This document shows, piece after piece, positions 32,115 through 40,657 of a stretch of 51,176 nt of DNA. The position numbers were made by a program, and so were the translations under genes. Each line of letters opens with the position of its first letter. The stretch's first letter is position 1. This DNA comes from CAZHTS01 sp964535315. GTDB lineage: Bacteria; Chloroflexota; Anaerolineae; Anaerolineales; Anaerolineaceae. The notes beneath the pieces are model-generated. The model made no database searches. It was not told the DNA's origin and saw nothing but the letters and a program-made list of their open reading frames with translations. Where the stretch lies: positions 1-51,176 of the forward strand of contig CAZHTS010000034.1 in NCBI GenBank assembly GCA_964535315.1. Direction: 5' to 3'.

Positions 32115-33713
32115 TTATTCGGCGCACTCGTATAATTCGCCGTCCGGCGTGCGTACCGACTTTGGATATTCTCCAATGATAACGTATTTCTGTAGCTGTG
32201 GTTCAACTTGATCCAGCGCCTTGTTGGCCTGCCAGTAGGATAGGTTAAAAGACTGCCATGCCCTGGCGCCGTTTTCGACCAAATCGAACTGGTAGAGATA
32301 ACACACCAACGCCGCGCCGATGCCCTGGCGGGTGGTCTTTGAAAGCGTGGGGTTTTGAAATTCTTCTGCCAGCGTTGGCACGGCGTCTGGCGAGAGTGAA
32401 CTCAGATGGTTGACGTTGAAGTGCTGACCCTGCGCCGGGCGCAGCACGTTGTGACGGACAATCGACGCATCCACGTTAAACAGGCTGAGCGAGACGGCAA
32501 AACCCAGCAAAGCCAGCACGGTGGCCAGGGTGAAATGCTGCTGGCGGTGCAGGACTTCGAGCACGATCACCGCCACGAACAGGATGCCCATCCAGATCAT
32601 AAAGATGCGCGGATAGATGCGGATGCGCGAATAACCGTGCCATTCGGTCGCCAGCATCAGACGCTGGTAGGCCGAGACCAGGATGACTCCCACCAGAGCC
32701 ATCATCGTGACTCCCAGGGCTGAATAGATGCGCGCCTGCAAGGCGTTCTGGCGGCGGGTGATGCTGTTTAGCCCGAAGATAAGCAGCAGGCTGACGAAGG
32801 CCACCGCCAGCAGTTCGTTGAAACCGCGCCGGGCGTACTGCGAGTAGGTATAACCGGTCACGCCAATGTTGGCGTTGCCGCCGAAGAAGTAGCGAAACTG
32901 GACGATCACAAAAGCCAGGTATAGGAGCGTCACACCGCTGAGGATGATGGCTGCTTCGGTAAAACCTATGCCGGATTTGCCGGGCGCGTTTTCTCCGCTC
33001 GACGGGCGGCGGGGGGCGTTGCTGTGGATGGCGGCGTGGATGAAGGCTACGGCGAGCAGGTAAACGCAGATCAGGATGAGCGCCAGCCGGCCCGGTATGT
33101 CGCTATCGAAGTTCCCGAGCAGCCCCAGGACGCGCTTTTCAAATACCAGATCTGCTGAGGCCAGCAGGCAGGTGAGCAGCGCCAGGAGAGGAAAGGCCAG
33201 CAGTGTCCCGCGCAGGATGGGCTTGATCACCTTGTTCCACGTTGGGGGCGTCCCACTGCGGGCGTTTTCTTTTCGCTCCCAACGGAAGAATTGCAACGGG
33301 GTGGTGAGCAGGCTGGTAGTAAACAGGTAGTAGAACCGGGCGAAATAATCGGACAGGCCGTATTGCAGCCACTCGCTGCGGTAGCTGACCGTCAGCAGCG
33401 CCAACAAAAAGAGGGTGAAGAGGTAGGCCAGAAAATGGGTCAATGGTTCCTGGCGGATGCAGGTCAGGGCGGCGAAGAACACCAGCGGCGCCAGCAGCCA
33501 CAGGCTGCGTCGCGCCGGCGGCTGCCCGCTTTTCAGCAGGAAGATCGCCCCGCCCAGCAGACACAATAACAGAAAAATGGGGACGTTGATCCCCAGGGAT
33601 TTTTTCCAGAAGAGAAAGTCAAAGGCGCCCCCCAGAACGAGCAAGGTGATCCAGAGGCGATTGGCGTGTTTTAATAGCGGAGCGTAGTCTGGTGTGTAGG
33701 TGCGTTGCCTCAT
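32115..33713 (-). CDS. DUF4173 polytopic membrane protein (copy B)
   Basis: 532 aa, about 12 membrane helices plus a cytoplasmic C-terminal tail of about 100 residues. Core motifs shared with copy A: GYTYSQYARRGFNELLAVAF, NSITRRQNALQARI, SAYQRLMLATEWHGYSRIR and FNVDASIVRHN. DUF4173 proteins are found in many bacteria and have no tested function. ATG 33713 is preferred: aagga 6 bases upstream. An upstream open stretch to 33821 has no membrane character and overlaps a hairpin. Probably the fourth gene of the operon headed by the 226-residue protein. Confidence 0.85.
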   Translation of the reverse strand: MRQRTYTPDYAPLLKHANRLWITLLVLGGAFDFLFWKKSLGINVPIFLLLCLLGGAIFLLKSGQPPARRSLWLLAPLVFFAALTCIRQEPLTHFLAYLFTLFLLALLTVSYRSEWLQYGLSDYFARFYYLFTTSLLTTPLQFFRWERKENARSGTPPTWNKVIKPILRGTLLAFPLLALLTCLLASADLVFEKRVLGLLGNFDSDIPGRLALILICVYLLAVAFIHAAIHSNAPRRPSSGENAPGKSGIGFTEAAIILSGVTLLYLAFVIVQFRYFFGGNANIGVTGYTYSQYARRGFNELLAVAFVSLLLIFGLNSITRRQNALQARIYSALGVTMMALVGVILVSAYQRLMLATEWHGYSRIRIYPRIFMIWMGILFVAVIVLEVLHRQQHFTLATVLALLGFAVSLSLFNVDASIVRHNVLRPAQGQHFNVNHLSSLSPDAVPTLAEEFQNPTLSKTTRQGIGAALVCYLYQFDLVENGARAWQSFNLSYWQANKALDQVEPQLQKYVIIGEYPKSVRTPDGELYECAE

Positions 33714-33728
33714 CCGTATCCTTTTTGG

Positions 33729-33752
33729 CCCGGGCTGCGGGTTCAGCCGGGT
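33729..33752 (-). repeat. Intercistronic hairpin before DUF4173 copy B
   Basis: ccgg(g)ctg / cagccgg, six-to-seven pairs with one bulge (33729-33737 against 33744-33752), six-base loop. It is immediately followed on the minus strand by ccaaaaagga, the ribosome site. Shares the AGCCGGG core with the larger hairpin at 34644-34677. Confidence 0.45.
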
Positions 33753-33817
33753 GGTTTCTATTGTACCCCACTGGCCGCCTTTTTCCCTGCATCGTTTTCT
33801 GGCGGCGTGGGGCTGCC

Positions 33818-34621
33818 TCACTTTTGCGGTGTGGTGCGTCTGAATCTGGCGGTGGCCGCACCGATCAGAAAGAAAAAGAACAGGGCGCCGCCCAGGCAGG
33901 CCGCAAACGGGAGGACGGCAGTGGTTTCCGCCTGGCGCGCTCCCACCGCCCTTGGGGCGGCGTTGATCACGTCGATGAAGAAGTTATCTCGCGAGGGCCG
34001 GAACAGATAGAAAGGCATTTCCGGGTCGCCGATCAACGGGCTGAGCCGCCAGGTCATCTGCGCGCCGACGAAGCCGTACAGTACCACCCAGCTTTTGAGC
34101 AGGATGTTTCCCAACGAATTCCCAGAAAGCTCGCCGTTTTTGTCTATCCACTGAAAGCCCCTGAGAATGTAATACAAACCGGTGAACCCGCTGAGGGCAA
34201 CAAATGCTACCGCCAGCAGCTGAAAGAAGGCGTAATTGGACGAGGTGAGCACGAAGAACAACGTCACCGGGGCGAGGCCCAACAACAGAAAGGCCGAGAC
34301 GCCGATCCCACTCAATACGACCACCAGCGCCTGGACAACAGAAAAGCGCACGTTTAACAGCGCCAGCGCAAAGAAATACAAGGCCGGCAGCGTGAACGTC
34401 AGGGTGAGCAGGAACAACGCCGGCATCTTGATCGCCGTGGCGAGGCCCTGCAGCCAACTGTGCGACAGCCCGGTAACCAGGCCGTAAATCATCAGGAATA
34501 CGAGCGATGAGACGAACAGCGCAAAGGCTTTGCTTTTGAGTTCCTGGTTGTCCTGTACGCTTTGATAGAACGATTGTGGATCCTTCAGGAACTGCGGCAC
34601 GACAGAAAAAATGGCTTTCAT
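33818..34621 (-). CDS. Yip1-like polytopic membrane protein
   Basis: 267 aa. Six or so hydrophobic segments (about residues 30-50, 67-92, 96-120, 126-160, 180-190, 245-262). The N-terminus SVVPQFLKDPQSFYQSVQDNQELKSKAF resembles the pre-helix segment of bacterial Yip1/YIPF-type membrane proteins. This family call is by pattern and uncertain. No catalytic motif. The gene is sandwiched between two DUF4173 genes on the same strand with hairpins on both sides. Ribosome site ggagg, 7 bases before ATG. Confidence 0.6.
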   Translation of the reverse strand: MKAIFSVVPQFLKDPQSFYQSVQDNQELKSKAFALFVSSLVFLMIYGLVTGLSHSWLQGLATAIKMPALFLLTLTFTLPALYFFALALLNVRFSVVQALVVVLSGIGVSAFLLLGLAPVTLFFVLTSSNYAFFQLLAVAFVALSGFTGLYYILRGFQWIDKNGELSGNSLGNILLKSWVVLYGFVGAQMTWRLSPLIGDPEMPFYLFRPSRDNFFIDVINAAPRAVGARQAETTAVLPFAACLGGALFFFFLIGAATARFRRTTPQK

Positions 34622-34643
34622 TTTCGACCTCCAGGTCAGAAGC

Positions 34644-34677
34644 AGCCGGGCCGCAGGTCTGCACCTGCGGCCCGGCT
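34644..34677 (-). repeat. Perfect 15-base intercistronic inverted repeat
   Basis: AGCCGGGCCGCAGGT (34644-34658), four-base loop ctgc, ACCTGCGGCCCGGCT (34663-34677). Located in the 61-base spacer between DUF4173 copy A and the Yip1-like gene, 6 bases after the stop codon. No T-run follows on the minus strand, so complete termination is unlikely. Confidence 0.75.
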
Positions 34678-34682
34678 GGCGG

Positions 34683-36287
34683 TCAGTCGCGATAGGCGTA
34701 CATCTCGCAGGGCTCCGACTTACCGTTGATGGTGACCTCGTCGTTGCTGCTGCTGAGTGGGTAGGCGTCTATCTGGCGTTCCACGCTTTGTAACGCCAGG
34801 TAGGCCTGGTAATCCGAGAAGTGGAAGGACTGCCAGTTTTTGTTTTTGTACGGGTTGGCAAACACGTTGCCGCGCCAGCAGGCCAGCCCGGCGCCGACCT
34901 GATCGCGCAGCGGCGAGGGCGGCAGGCTGGCAAACCCGATAGCCAGGTCGGGGATGGCGTCGGCAGAGAGATCCATCACGTAGAAGCGGTCGAACTTCTC
35001 ACCGGCCTGAGCGCGGGCGAGGTTCTGGCGCACAATGAAACCGTCCACGTTCATCACACTGAGCGTGATGCCAAACCCCAGCGAGGCAAGCAGCAGCGAT
35101 ACGGCAAAGACGCGTTGTTTTTCCAGGATCTCAAACACAATCGTGCTCACCAACAGCAGCCCCAGCCAGATGATGAACACGTGGGTGTAGGTGCGCAGGC
35201 GGGAGAAACCGTAGGCGGTTTCGTACATCAGCAGGCGCTGGTATGACGAAATCAGGATGGCGATCACCAGCAGCACCAGCAGCACCCCCAGCCCCGAGAA
35301 AATGCGGCGCTGCTGCGGGTTCGAGCGGCGGGTGATGGCTGCCAGGCAGACCAGGATCAGCAGGCTGATGAAGGCAACCACAATTAACTCGCTGAAACCG
35401 CGGCGGGCATATTCGGCGTAGGTGAACCCTTCAAGATTAATATTGGCTTCTCCGCCGAACAGGTAACGTACCTGGATCGAGACAAAGCTGATAAAGAGCA
35501 GGTTCATGCTGCCCAGGACGATGGACGCCTCGGTCAGCCCCAGCAGAGACGACAGCGGCCGGTTTTTTCCCAGCAGGGTCTCATCCTGGCTTTTTGCCAG
35601 GGCATGCCAGTACATGCCCACAAACAGATAGAACAATATGCTGATGTAGATTGCCCGGGCGATATACTCGGGCCATTTCTGGATGCGGAAGAGTTCGATG
35701 AACTGCTGCCAGTAGCGCGAAAAGACCGGGTCGGCGGAGGAAAGCAGGCCGGCCAGGATCAACACCAGCGGGATGGACAGCGCCAGGCCGCGCAGCACCG
35801 GCAGCATGCGCCGGTACCACGGCGTGGCCGGGGCAGCCGGGGCGGCGGCATCTTCGGCCGCGGCGGCCTGCCCCTTGCGGCGGCTGAACAGCGTTGGCAG
35901 CCCGCTCATGGCGCTGATGAACACCTTGAACACGTTGTCGAAGGCATCGATCACCCCGTATTGCAGCCACAGCCCGTTGCGCAGGGTGGCGGTTAACAGG
36001 ATGATGCACGACACGACCAACGCGATGCTGACCGCGACGGTCATCGGCTCCTTGCGAAAGGCGGTAGCCGCCGCCAGATAGACGATCAACAACACCAGCC
36101 ACAGGCTGGTCAGTGAGGGGCGGATGCGCTCACGCCACAACAAGAGGAAGCCGGCTGCCAGAGCCACCAGCACAAAGACGCAAAACGATAATGCAGGCGG
36201 GATTTTGTTCCAGAAGAGATAATCGACGCTCCAGGCGACAAATAGCGCAGTCCAGGTCAGGAAGGATTTGTGTTTGATCTCGGTCAT
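34683..36287 (-). CDS. DUF4173 polytopic membrane protein (copy A)
   Basis: 534 aa, paralogue of the gene at 32115-33713 and similar in length. Motifs: GFTYAEYARRGFSELIVVAF, AAITRRSNPQQRR, SSYQRLLMYETAYGFSRLRTYTH, MNVDGFIVRQNLARAQAG. There is an Ala/Pro-rich loop (about 141-153) absent from copy B. The C-terminal tail includes WRGNVFANPYKNKNWQSFHFSDYQAY. The start overlaps the preceding gene by 4 bases (ATGA). Unknown function. The two copies are clearly diverged, so this is an old duplication and not an assembly artefact. Confidence 0.87.
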   Translation of the reverse strand: MTEIKHKSFLTWTALFVAWSVDYLFWNKIPPALSFCVFVLVALAAGFLLLWRERIRPSLTSLWLVLLIVYLAAATAFRKEPMTVAVSIALVVSCIILLTATLRNGLWLQYGVIDAFDNVFKVFISAMSGLPTLFSRRKGQAAAAEDAAAPAAPATPWYRRMLPVLRGLALSIPLVLILAGLLSSADPVFSRYWQQFIELFRIQKWPEYIARAIYISILFYLFVGMYWHALAKSQDETLLGKNRPLSSLLGLTEASIVLGSMNLLFISFVSIQVRYLFGGEANINLEGFTYAEYARRGFSELIVVAFISLLILVCLAAITRRSNPQQRRIFSGLGVLLVLLVIAILISSYQRLLMYETAYGFSRLRTYTHVFIIWLGLLLVSTIVFEILEKQRVFAVSLLLASLGFGITLSVMNVDGFIVRQNLARAQAGEKFDRFYVMDLSADAIPDLAIGFASLPPSPLRDQVGAGLACWRGNVFANPYKNKNWQSFHFSDYQAYLALQSVERQIDAYPLSSSNDEVTINGKSEPCEMYAYRD

Positions 36288-36964
36288 AAAGGTAGCATCC
36301 TTTCGCTAGGGGTAGAAATATGCTGCGGCCAGGTGGCCCGCAGGCTGGGAATGGCCATGAGCGCCAGCGCCAGCAGGAAGAGCGGCCAGCGAAACGGCCC
36401 AGGGTAGAGCGAGTTCCAATCCGGACTGCCCGCCAGCAGAGCGTGCAGGGCGTCGGCCATAAAGACGTACAGCGCCAGCAGCCCGCCGAAGAAAATCAGG
36501 GCAACGCGCAGCCGGCTCAGCGCCAGCGGCTGCCCGCTGCGGGTGCGCCACACCGCCAGCACGGCGGTCAGGCACATCAAAGCGGCGATCAACATGGGTG
36601 AAATGACCGGCCCCGTCCAGCGCAGCGGGATGAGAAAGAGCACGTCCGGGCTGAACCAGGTTACCGGCCAGTCGATGAAGACTTTGAGCCAGGCATAATA
36701 GCCGATGTCCCACAGGCCAAAAGCAAAAACGCCGTAGGCGCAGCGTTCCACCGCATTTTGCCCGGATAACCAGCCGATGGCCAGCAGCATAACCAGCGTG
36801 GCGGCCTCGCGCCATACCTCCAGGCTGTAGTAGCGCCCCAATAAAACTGTTTCGTTGGTGATATTCAACAGCCCGCGTAGATAAACCACTACCACGGCCT
36901 CCAACAACGCCATTGCGATAGCATACGCTCCCACCCACAAAAACCGGATTGCAATCGGCTTCAT
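36284..36964 (-). CDS. Polytopic membrane protein of unknown function
   Basis: 226 aa, six or seven membrane helices, with a short GQNAVERCAYGVFAFGLWDIGYYAWLKVF stretch between helices two and four. No family recognised. Polar residues in the helices (Glu 22, Glu 50, Asp 86) might indicate a binding site. First gene of the DUF4173 operon, translationally coupled to copy A. ATG 36964 with gaggtg upstream. Transcribed divergently from the response-regulator gene through a 150-base control region. Confidence 0.6.
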   Translation of the reverse strand: MKPIAIRFLWVGAYAIAMALLEAVVVVYLRGLLNITNETVLLGRYYSLEVWREAATLVMLLAIGWLSGQNAVERCAYGVFAFGLWDIGYYAWLKVFIDWPVTWFSPDVLFLIPLRWTGPVISPMLIAALMCLTAVLAVWRTRSGQPLALSRLRVALIFFGGLLALYVFMADALHALLAGSPDWNSLYPGPFRWPLFLLALALMAIPSLRATWPQHISTPSERMLPL

Positions 36965-36980
36965 CCATCACCTCGTCGCA

Positions 36981-37014
36981 ATAAGATCGGTTCGCGCTTG
37001 CGAACTGCTCTTAT
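36981..37014. promoter_or_regulatory. 34-base interrupted palindrome in the divergent control region
   Basis: ATAAGA-tcg-GTTCGC-gctt-GCGAAC-tgc-TCTTAT. Both arms pair perfectly around symmetrical three-base mismatches. It lies just after the predicted minus-strand transcription start (near 37023), so it may be a dimer-binding operator or an RNA hairpin. Confidence 0.55.
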
Positions 37015-37029
37015 CCTACGGGTTTATCC

Positions 37030-37057
37030 ATTGTACCACCACCCTTTGAAACTTCAA
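37030..37057 (-). promoter_or_regulatory. Promoter of the 36964 operon
   Basis: Minus strand: TTGAAG (37057-37052), 16-base spacer, TACAAT (37035-37030). Predicted start near 37023. Confidence 0.55.
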
Positions 37058-37075
37058 AAAACTGCACTCAGGTGC

Positions 37076-37105
37076 TTGACAGCCCTTGCGCCGCCGGACT
37101 ATGAT
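37076..37105 (+). promoter_or_regulatory. Near-leaderless promoter of the response-regulator gene
   Basis: Perfect TTGACA (37076-37081), 18-base spacer, TATGAT (37100-37105). Predicted start near 37112, only about three bases before ATG 37115. No ribosome site can fit. Confidence 0.8.
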
Positions 37106-37114
37106 TGGGAACAC

Positions 37115-37855
37115 ATGTTGACGCTCTTGCTTGTCGAAGATAACGCCAGTTTGCGCCAGGCGCTGCGCGCCGGCCTGGAGGCGACCGGGGCGGTGAAAGT
37201 GATCGCCCAGTGTGACCGCGGCGAAGACGCCCTGCCCTTGTGTCTGGAAACGACGCCGGATGTGATCTTGATGGACGTGCAACTGGCAGGGGCGACGAAC
37301 GGCATCCAGGCCATGCAGGGTATCCGCCGTGAGTTCCCGCGCCAGCCGGTGGTGTTTTATTCGATTCAGGACGACGACGCCTATTACCGCGATTTCCGCC
37401 GCCTGGGCATCCTCAGCCATTACGCCTATGTGCGCAAGTCTAACTATCTGCTGCCGCAGATGATCGTTCCGCTGCTCAAGGATGCCGTTGCCGGGCGCAG
37501 TTTCATCGACCCCGAGATCGAGGAGCGCGTTCAGGAAGTGCGCTTCAAAGATGAACAATCGCCCATGGCTTTGCTCGAACCCAACGAGCAGGGGGTGGTG
37601 CGATTGATCGCCCAGGGGCTGACCAACGAGCAAATTGCCGAGCGCTTGGGGTTTCGCGACAAACGCACCATCAGCCGTACCAACGGGCAGATCTACGCCG
37701 CCTGGGGGCTGGACGAAAGCACCACCGACGAAAAGGTGGCGCGCACCCGCGCCGCCATCATCGTTTACGCCGGGCGCCTGCTGGTGTGGGATGCGCAGGG
37801 CAACCCGCATTACCAGACCGAGCGCGGCGAATGGCTGCGTTGGGAGGGGCCGTGA
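37115..37855 (+). CDS. Two-component response regulator
   Basis: 246 aa. Receiver domain at residues 1-125 (LLLVEDN with acidic residues 8 and 9, phospho-acceptor Asp 54 in PDVILMDVQLAG, and a variable switch region). The output half has a LuxR-like helix-turn-helix (LLEPNEQGVVRLIAQGLTNEQIAERLGFRDKRTISRTNGQIY) and an additional C-terminal tail of about 60 residues ending LVWDAQGNPHYQTERGEWLRW. It is followed by its sensor kinase with GTGA overlap, so the pair is translated together. An in-frame start at 36998 lies upstream of the promoter and is rejected. Confidence 0.9.
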   Translation: MLTLLLVEDNASLRQALRAGLEATGAVKVIAQCDRGEDALPLCLETTPDVILMDVQLAGATNGIQAMQGIRREFPRQPVVFYSIQDDDAYYRDFRRLGILSHYAYVRKSNYLLPQMIVPLLKDAVAGRSFIDPEIEERVQEVRFKDEQSPMALLEPNEQGVVRLIAQGLTNEQIAERLGFRDKRTISRTNGQIYAAWGLDESTTDEKVARTRAAIIVYAGRLLVWDAQGNPHYQTERGEWLRWEGP

Positions 37856-39972
37856 GCGGTTATTTCTACATTGACTGGGGCACGATGGCGGCCTCGTTGT
37901 TCAACGTCATGCTCCTGTTGTGGCTGGCGCTGACCGTGGTGCTCAACGCCGAGCGGCGCAACTGGGGGGTGCTGCTGGCCGGCTGCGGGTTGGGTATGGG
38001 CAGCGCCTTTTTTATCAGCCATACCGCCATCCTGGCGCAAAGCCTGACGCCGGACACCCCCGGCGTCAATTTCTGGTGGCAGATCGGTTGGGTGCCGGTC
38101 ATCCTGCTGCCCTACGCCTGGTACGTGGTGGTGCTGTGGTATACCGGTTTCTGGGAGCCGGGCTCGGCGCTTGGGCGGCGGCAGCGCCCGGGGTTCTGGG
38201 TGCTGTCGTTGGGCACGATTGCGCTGGCGGTGCTGCTGGCTTTTTTTAACCCCTTGCCGTCCTTCTCGCAGGTGATTCGCCTGGATCTGTCCAGCGTCAT
38301 CCAATTGGGCGGCGAGCCGGCGCTGTTATTGTTGTACCCGGCCTACATCCTGATTTGCATTCTCCTGGCGCTGGATGCGCTGCTGCGCCCGGGGCCCACG
38401 GCGCGTTTGATGGGCGACGAGGCCCGCCGCCGGGCGCGCCCCTGGCTGCTCGGCTCCACCCTGGTGCTGTTGACCGTCAGCGTGCTGGTGACCTGGGCGT
38501 TGTACTGGTTGATCGGGCAGGCCCACCGCGTCATCAGCTACGAGACTTACTTTGGCCTGATCCGCACCCTGGCGATCCTGGATTTTCTCATCACCTCGCT
38601 GATCAGCGGGGCGGTGCTGCTGCTGGGGCAGGCGGTGGTGTCGTACGAGGTTTTCACCGGCAAGGCGCTGCCCCGCCAGGGCCTGGCGCGCCACTGGCGC
38701 AACGCGGTGATCTTGTTTGTGGGAATCAGTGTGACGGTGGGCTGGACGTTGACCATTCATCTCAAGCCGACCTACAGCCTGTTGTTGACCGTGCTGCTGC
38801 TGACCGTGTTTTACGCCCTGCTCACCTGGCGGGTGTACATCGAGCGCGAGCGTACCATTCGCCAGCTGCGCCCGTTCGTCTCCAGCCCGCGCCTGTACGA
38901 CCGGCTGTTAGCTCGCACGCCGGCTCCACCTGACGTGAAGGTCGACGAGCCCTTTCAGGCGTTGTGCCGGGACGTGTTGGGGGTGCGCCGGGCGGTGTTG
39001 GTGGCGCTCAGCCCGCTGGCCCCGCTGGTGGGGGCGCCGCTGGTCTACCCGCCGCAGGAGGTGGCGCCCCTGCTCTACACCAATGAACTGGTGCGCCAGG
39101 TGACGCCGCACACGATGAGCATCGCCCTCGACCCGGCGCAATACGCCGGGATGACCTGGGCCGTGCCGTTGTGGAGCGATCAGGGGCTGGTGGGGCTGCT
39201 GCTGCTGGCCGGAAAGAACGACGGCGGTTTTTACACCCAGGAAGAGATCGAGATTGCCCGCGCCAGCGGCGAACGCCTGGTGGACACGCTGGCCAGCGCC
39301 GAGATTGCCCGGCGCCTGATGGCCTTGCAGCGCCAGCGCATGTCCGAGAGCCAACTGCTCGACCGGCGCACGCGCCGCGTGCTGCACGACGATGTGCTGC
39401 CGGAGGTGCATGCCGCCATGTTGACGCTCAGCGCCCAGCCGGGCCTGACGCCCGAGGCGTGCGGCGCAATCGACCATCTGGCGCTGGTGCATCGCCAGAT
39501 TTCGAACCTGCTGCACGATTTGCCCAACGCCACCACGCCCGAAGCCACCCGCCTGGGGCTGCTGGAAGCGTTGCGCCAGGTGATCGATGAAGAATTGCGC
39601 GGCGCCTTTGACCAGGTGGACTGGCAGGTGGAACCCGCCGCTCAGGAACTGGCCCGTTCGCTGCCGCCGGTGACGACCGAAGTGCTGTTTTACGCCGGGC
39701 GCGAGGCCATTCGCAACGCCGCCCACCACGCCCGCCCACCGGACGATCGCCGCCCGCTGCGGCTGGCGCTGCGCGCCCTGCGCCGCGAGGGGCTGGTGAT
39801 CGAGATCGAGGACGACGGCGTCGGGCTGGAGTCGGCTGCCCCGGCGCCCTCGGGCAGCGGGCAAGGGCTGGCATTGCACGGCACGCTGATGGCGGTGATC
39901 GGCGGCTCGTTGGGGTTGGAAAGCGTTCCGGGGCGGTTTACCCGGGTGACGTTGACGCTGCGCCAGCCGTAG
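37852..39972 (+). CDS. Membrane sensor histidine kinase (HisKA_3-like, GAF)
   Basis: 706 aa. Nine or ten membrane helices fill residues about 1-345, without an obvious extracytoplasmic sensor domain, so it may sense within the membrane. A GAF-like domain follows at about 365-485 (FQALCRDVLGVRRAVLVALSPLAPL). A NarL-type dimerisation helix carries the phospho-acceptor His 512 (RRVLHDDVLPEVHAAML). The ATPase region holds GREAIRNAAHHARP as N-box, EIEDDGVGLE as G1 and GSGQGLALHGT. GTG start with gggagg upstream, overlapping the response-regulator stop. Ends 7 bases before the convergent endonuclease III gene. Confidence 0.9.
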   Translation: MSGYFYIDWGTMAASLFNVMLLLWLALTVVLNAERRNWGVLLAGCGLGMGSAFFISHTAILAQSLTPDTPGVNFWWQIGWVPVILLPYAWYVVVLWYTGFWEPGSALGRRQRPGFWVLSLGTIALAVLLAFFNPLPSFSQVIRLDLSSVIQLGGEPALLLLYPAYILICILLALDALLRPGPTARLMGDEARRRARPWLLGSTLVLLTVSVLVTWALYWLIGQAHRVISYETYFGLIRTLAILDFLITSLISGAVLLLGQAVVSYEVFTGKALPRQGLARHWRNAVILFVGISVTVGWTLTIHLKPTYSLLLTVLLLTVFYALLTWRVYIERERTIRQLRPFVSSPRLYDRLLARTPAPPDVKVDEPFQALCRDVLGVRRAVLVALSPLAPLVGAPLVYPPQEVAPLLYTNELVRQVTPHTMSIALDPAQYAGMTWAVPLWSDQGLVGLLLLAGKNDGGFYTQEEIEIARASGERLVDTLASAEIARRLMALQRQRMSESQLLDRRTRRVLHDDVLPEVHAAMLTLSAQPGLTPEACGAIDHLALVHRQISNLLHDLPNATTPEATRLGLLEALRQVIDEELRGAFDQVDWQVEPAAQELARSLPPVTTEVLFYAGREAIRNAAHHARPPDDRRPLRLALRALRREGLVIEIEDDGVGLESAAPAPSGSGQGLALHGTLMAVIGGSLGLESVPGRFTRVTLTLRQP

Positions 39973-39979
39973 GAGCCCC

Positions 39980-40657
39980 TCAGACGCCGGCGCTGGGGCA
40001 CAGCTCGCGCAGCGGGCACTGCCCGCACAGCGGTTTGCGCGCCTGGCAGATTTCGCGCCCCAGGCGGATGAGGTTGAGGTGCGCCGGGCCGTAAGTGGCC
40101 GGGTCGAACAACGCCGCCAGGTGCGGGTGGGCCTGTTCGACGGTCATGCCCTCGGGGCGCAGCCCCAGCCGGCCGCTGACGCGGTAGACGTGGGTATCGA
40201 CCGGGAAGGCGGGTTTCTCCAGGGCAAATTGCAGCACGATGGCGGCCGTTTTGGGCCCGACCCCCTTGAAGCGTGTCAGCCAGGCGTGCGCCTCCTCGGC
40301 CGGCAGGTCGCGTAGAAAGCTCAGGTCGAGCGAACCGCGTTCGGCGCTGATCTGGCGCAGCACCTGCTGGATGCGCGGCCCTTTCTGGTTGGCCAGCCCG
40401 GCGATGCGGATGGCGGCGATGACCTCTTGCGGGCCGGCGTCGCGCACCGCTTCCCAGGTCGGCAGCTGGCGGCGCAGGTTAGCGAAGGCCAGGTCGCGGT
40501 TGCGGTCGTTGGTATTTTGCGAGAGGATGGTGGAGACCAGTTCCTCGAGCGGCTGGAGCGGCGTGCGCCAGACGGGCAGGCCGTAGAAATCCAGCAGGCG
40601 CCGGTAAATGTGGTGCGCCTGCTGGACGAGTTCGGGCGAAGGGGTCTCGGAGGTCAT
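39980..40657 (-). CDS. nth: Endonuclease III (DNA glycosylase/AP lyase)
   Basis: 225 aa, close to the usual 211-230. Base-excision repair enzyme that removes oxidised pyrimidines and cleaves the abasic site. Helix-hairpin-helix RFKGVGPKTAAIV with catalytic Lys 136, the conserved Asp 154 in PVDTHVYRVSGRLG, and the [4Fe-4S] cluster ligands Cys 204, 211, 214, 220 (C-x6-C-x2-C-x5-C) are all present. Start ATG 40657 overlaps the asparaginase stop by one base (TGATG) and has no ribosome site, implying translational coupling. Longer N-terminal forms would overlap the upstream gene. Confidence 0.93.
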   Translation of the reverse strand: MTSETPSPELVQQAHHIYRRLLDFYGLPVWRTPLQPLEELVSTILSQNTNDRNRDLAFANLRRQLPTWEAVRDAGPQEVIAAIRIAGLANQKGPRIQQVLRQISAERGSLDLSFLRDLPAEEAHAWLTRFKGVGPKTAAIVLQFALEKPAFPVDTHVYRVSGRLGLRPEGMTVEQAHPHLAALFDPATYGPAHLNLIRLGREICQARKPLCGQCPLRELCPSAGV

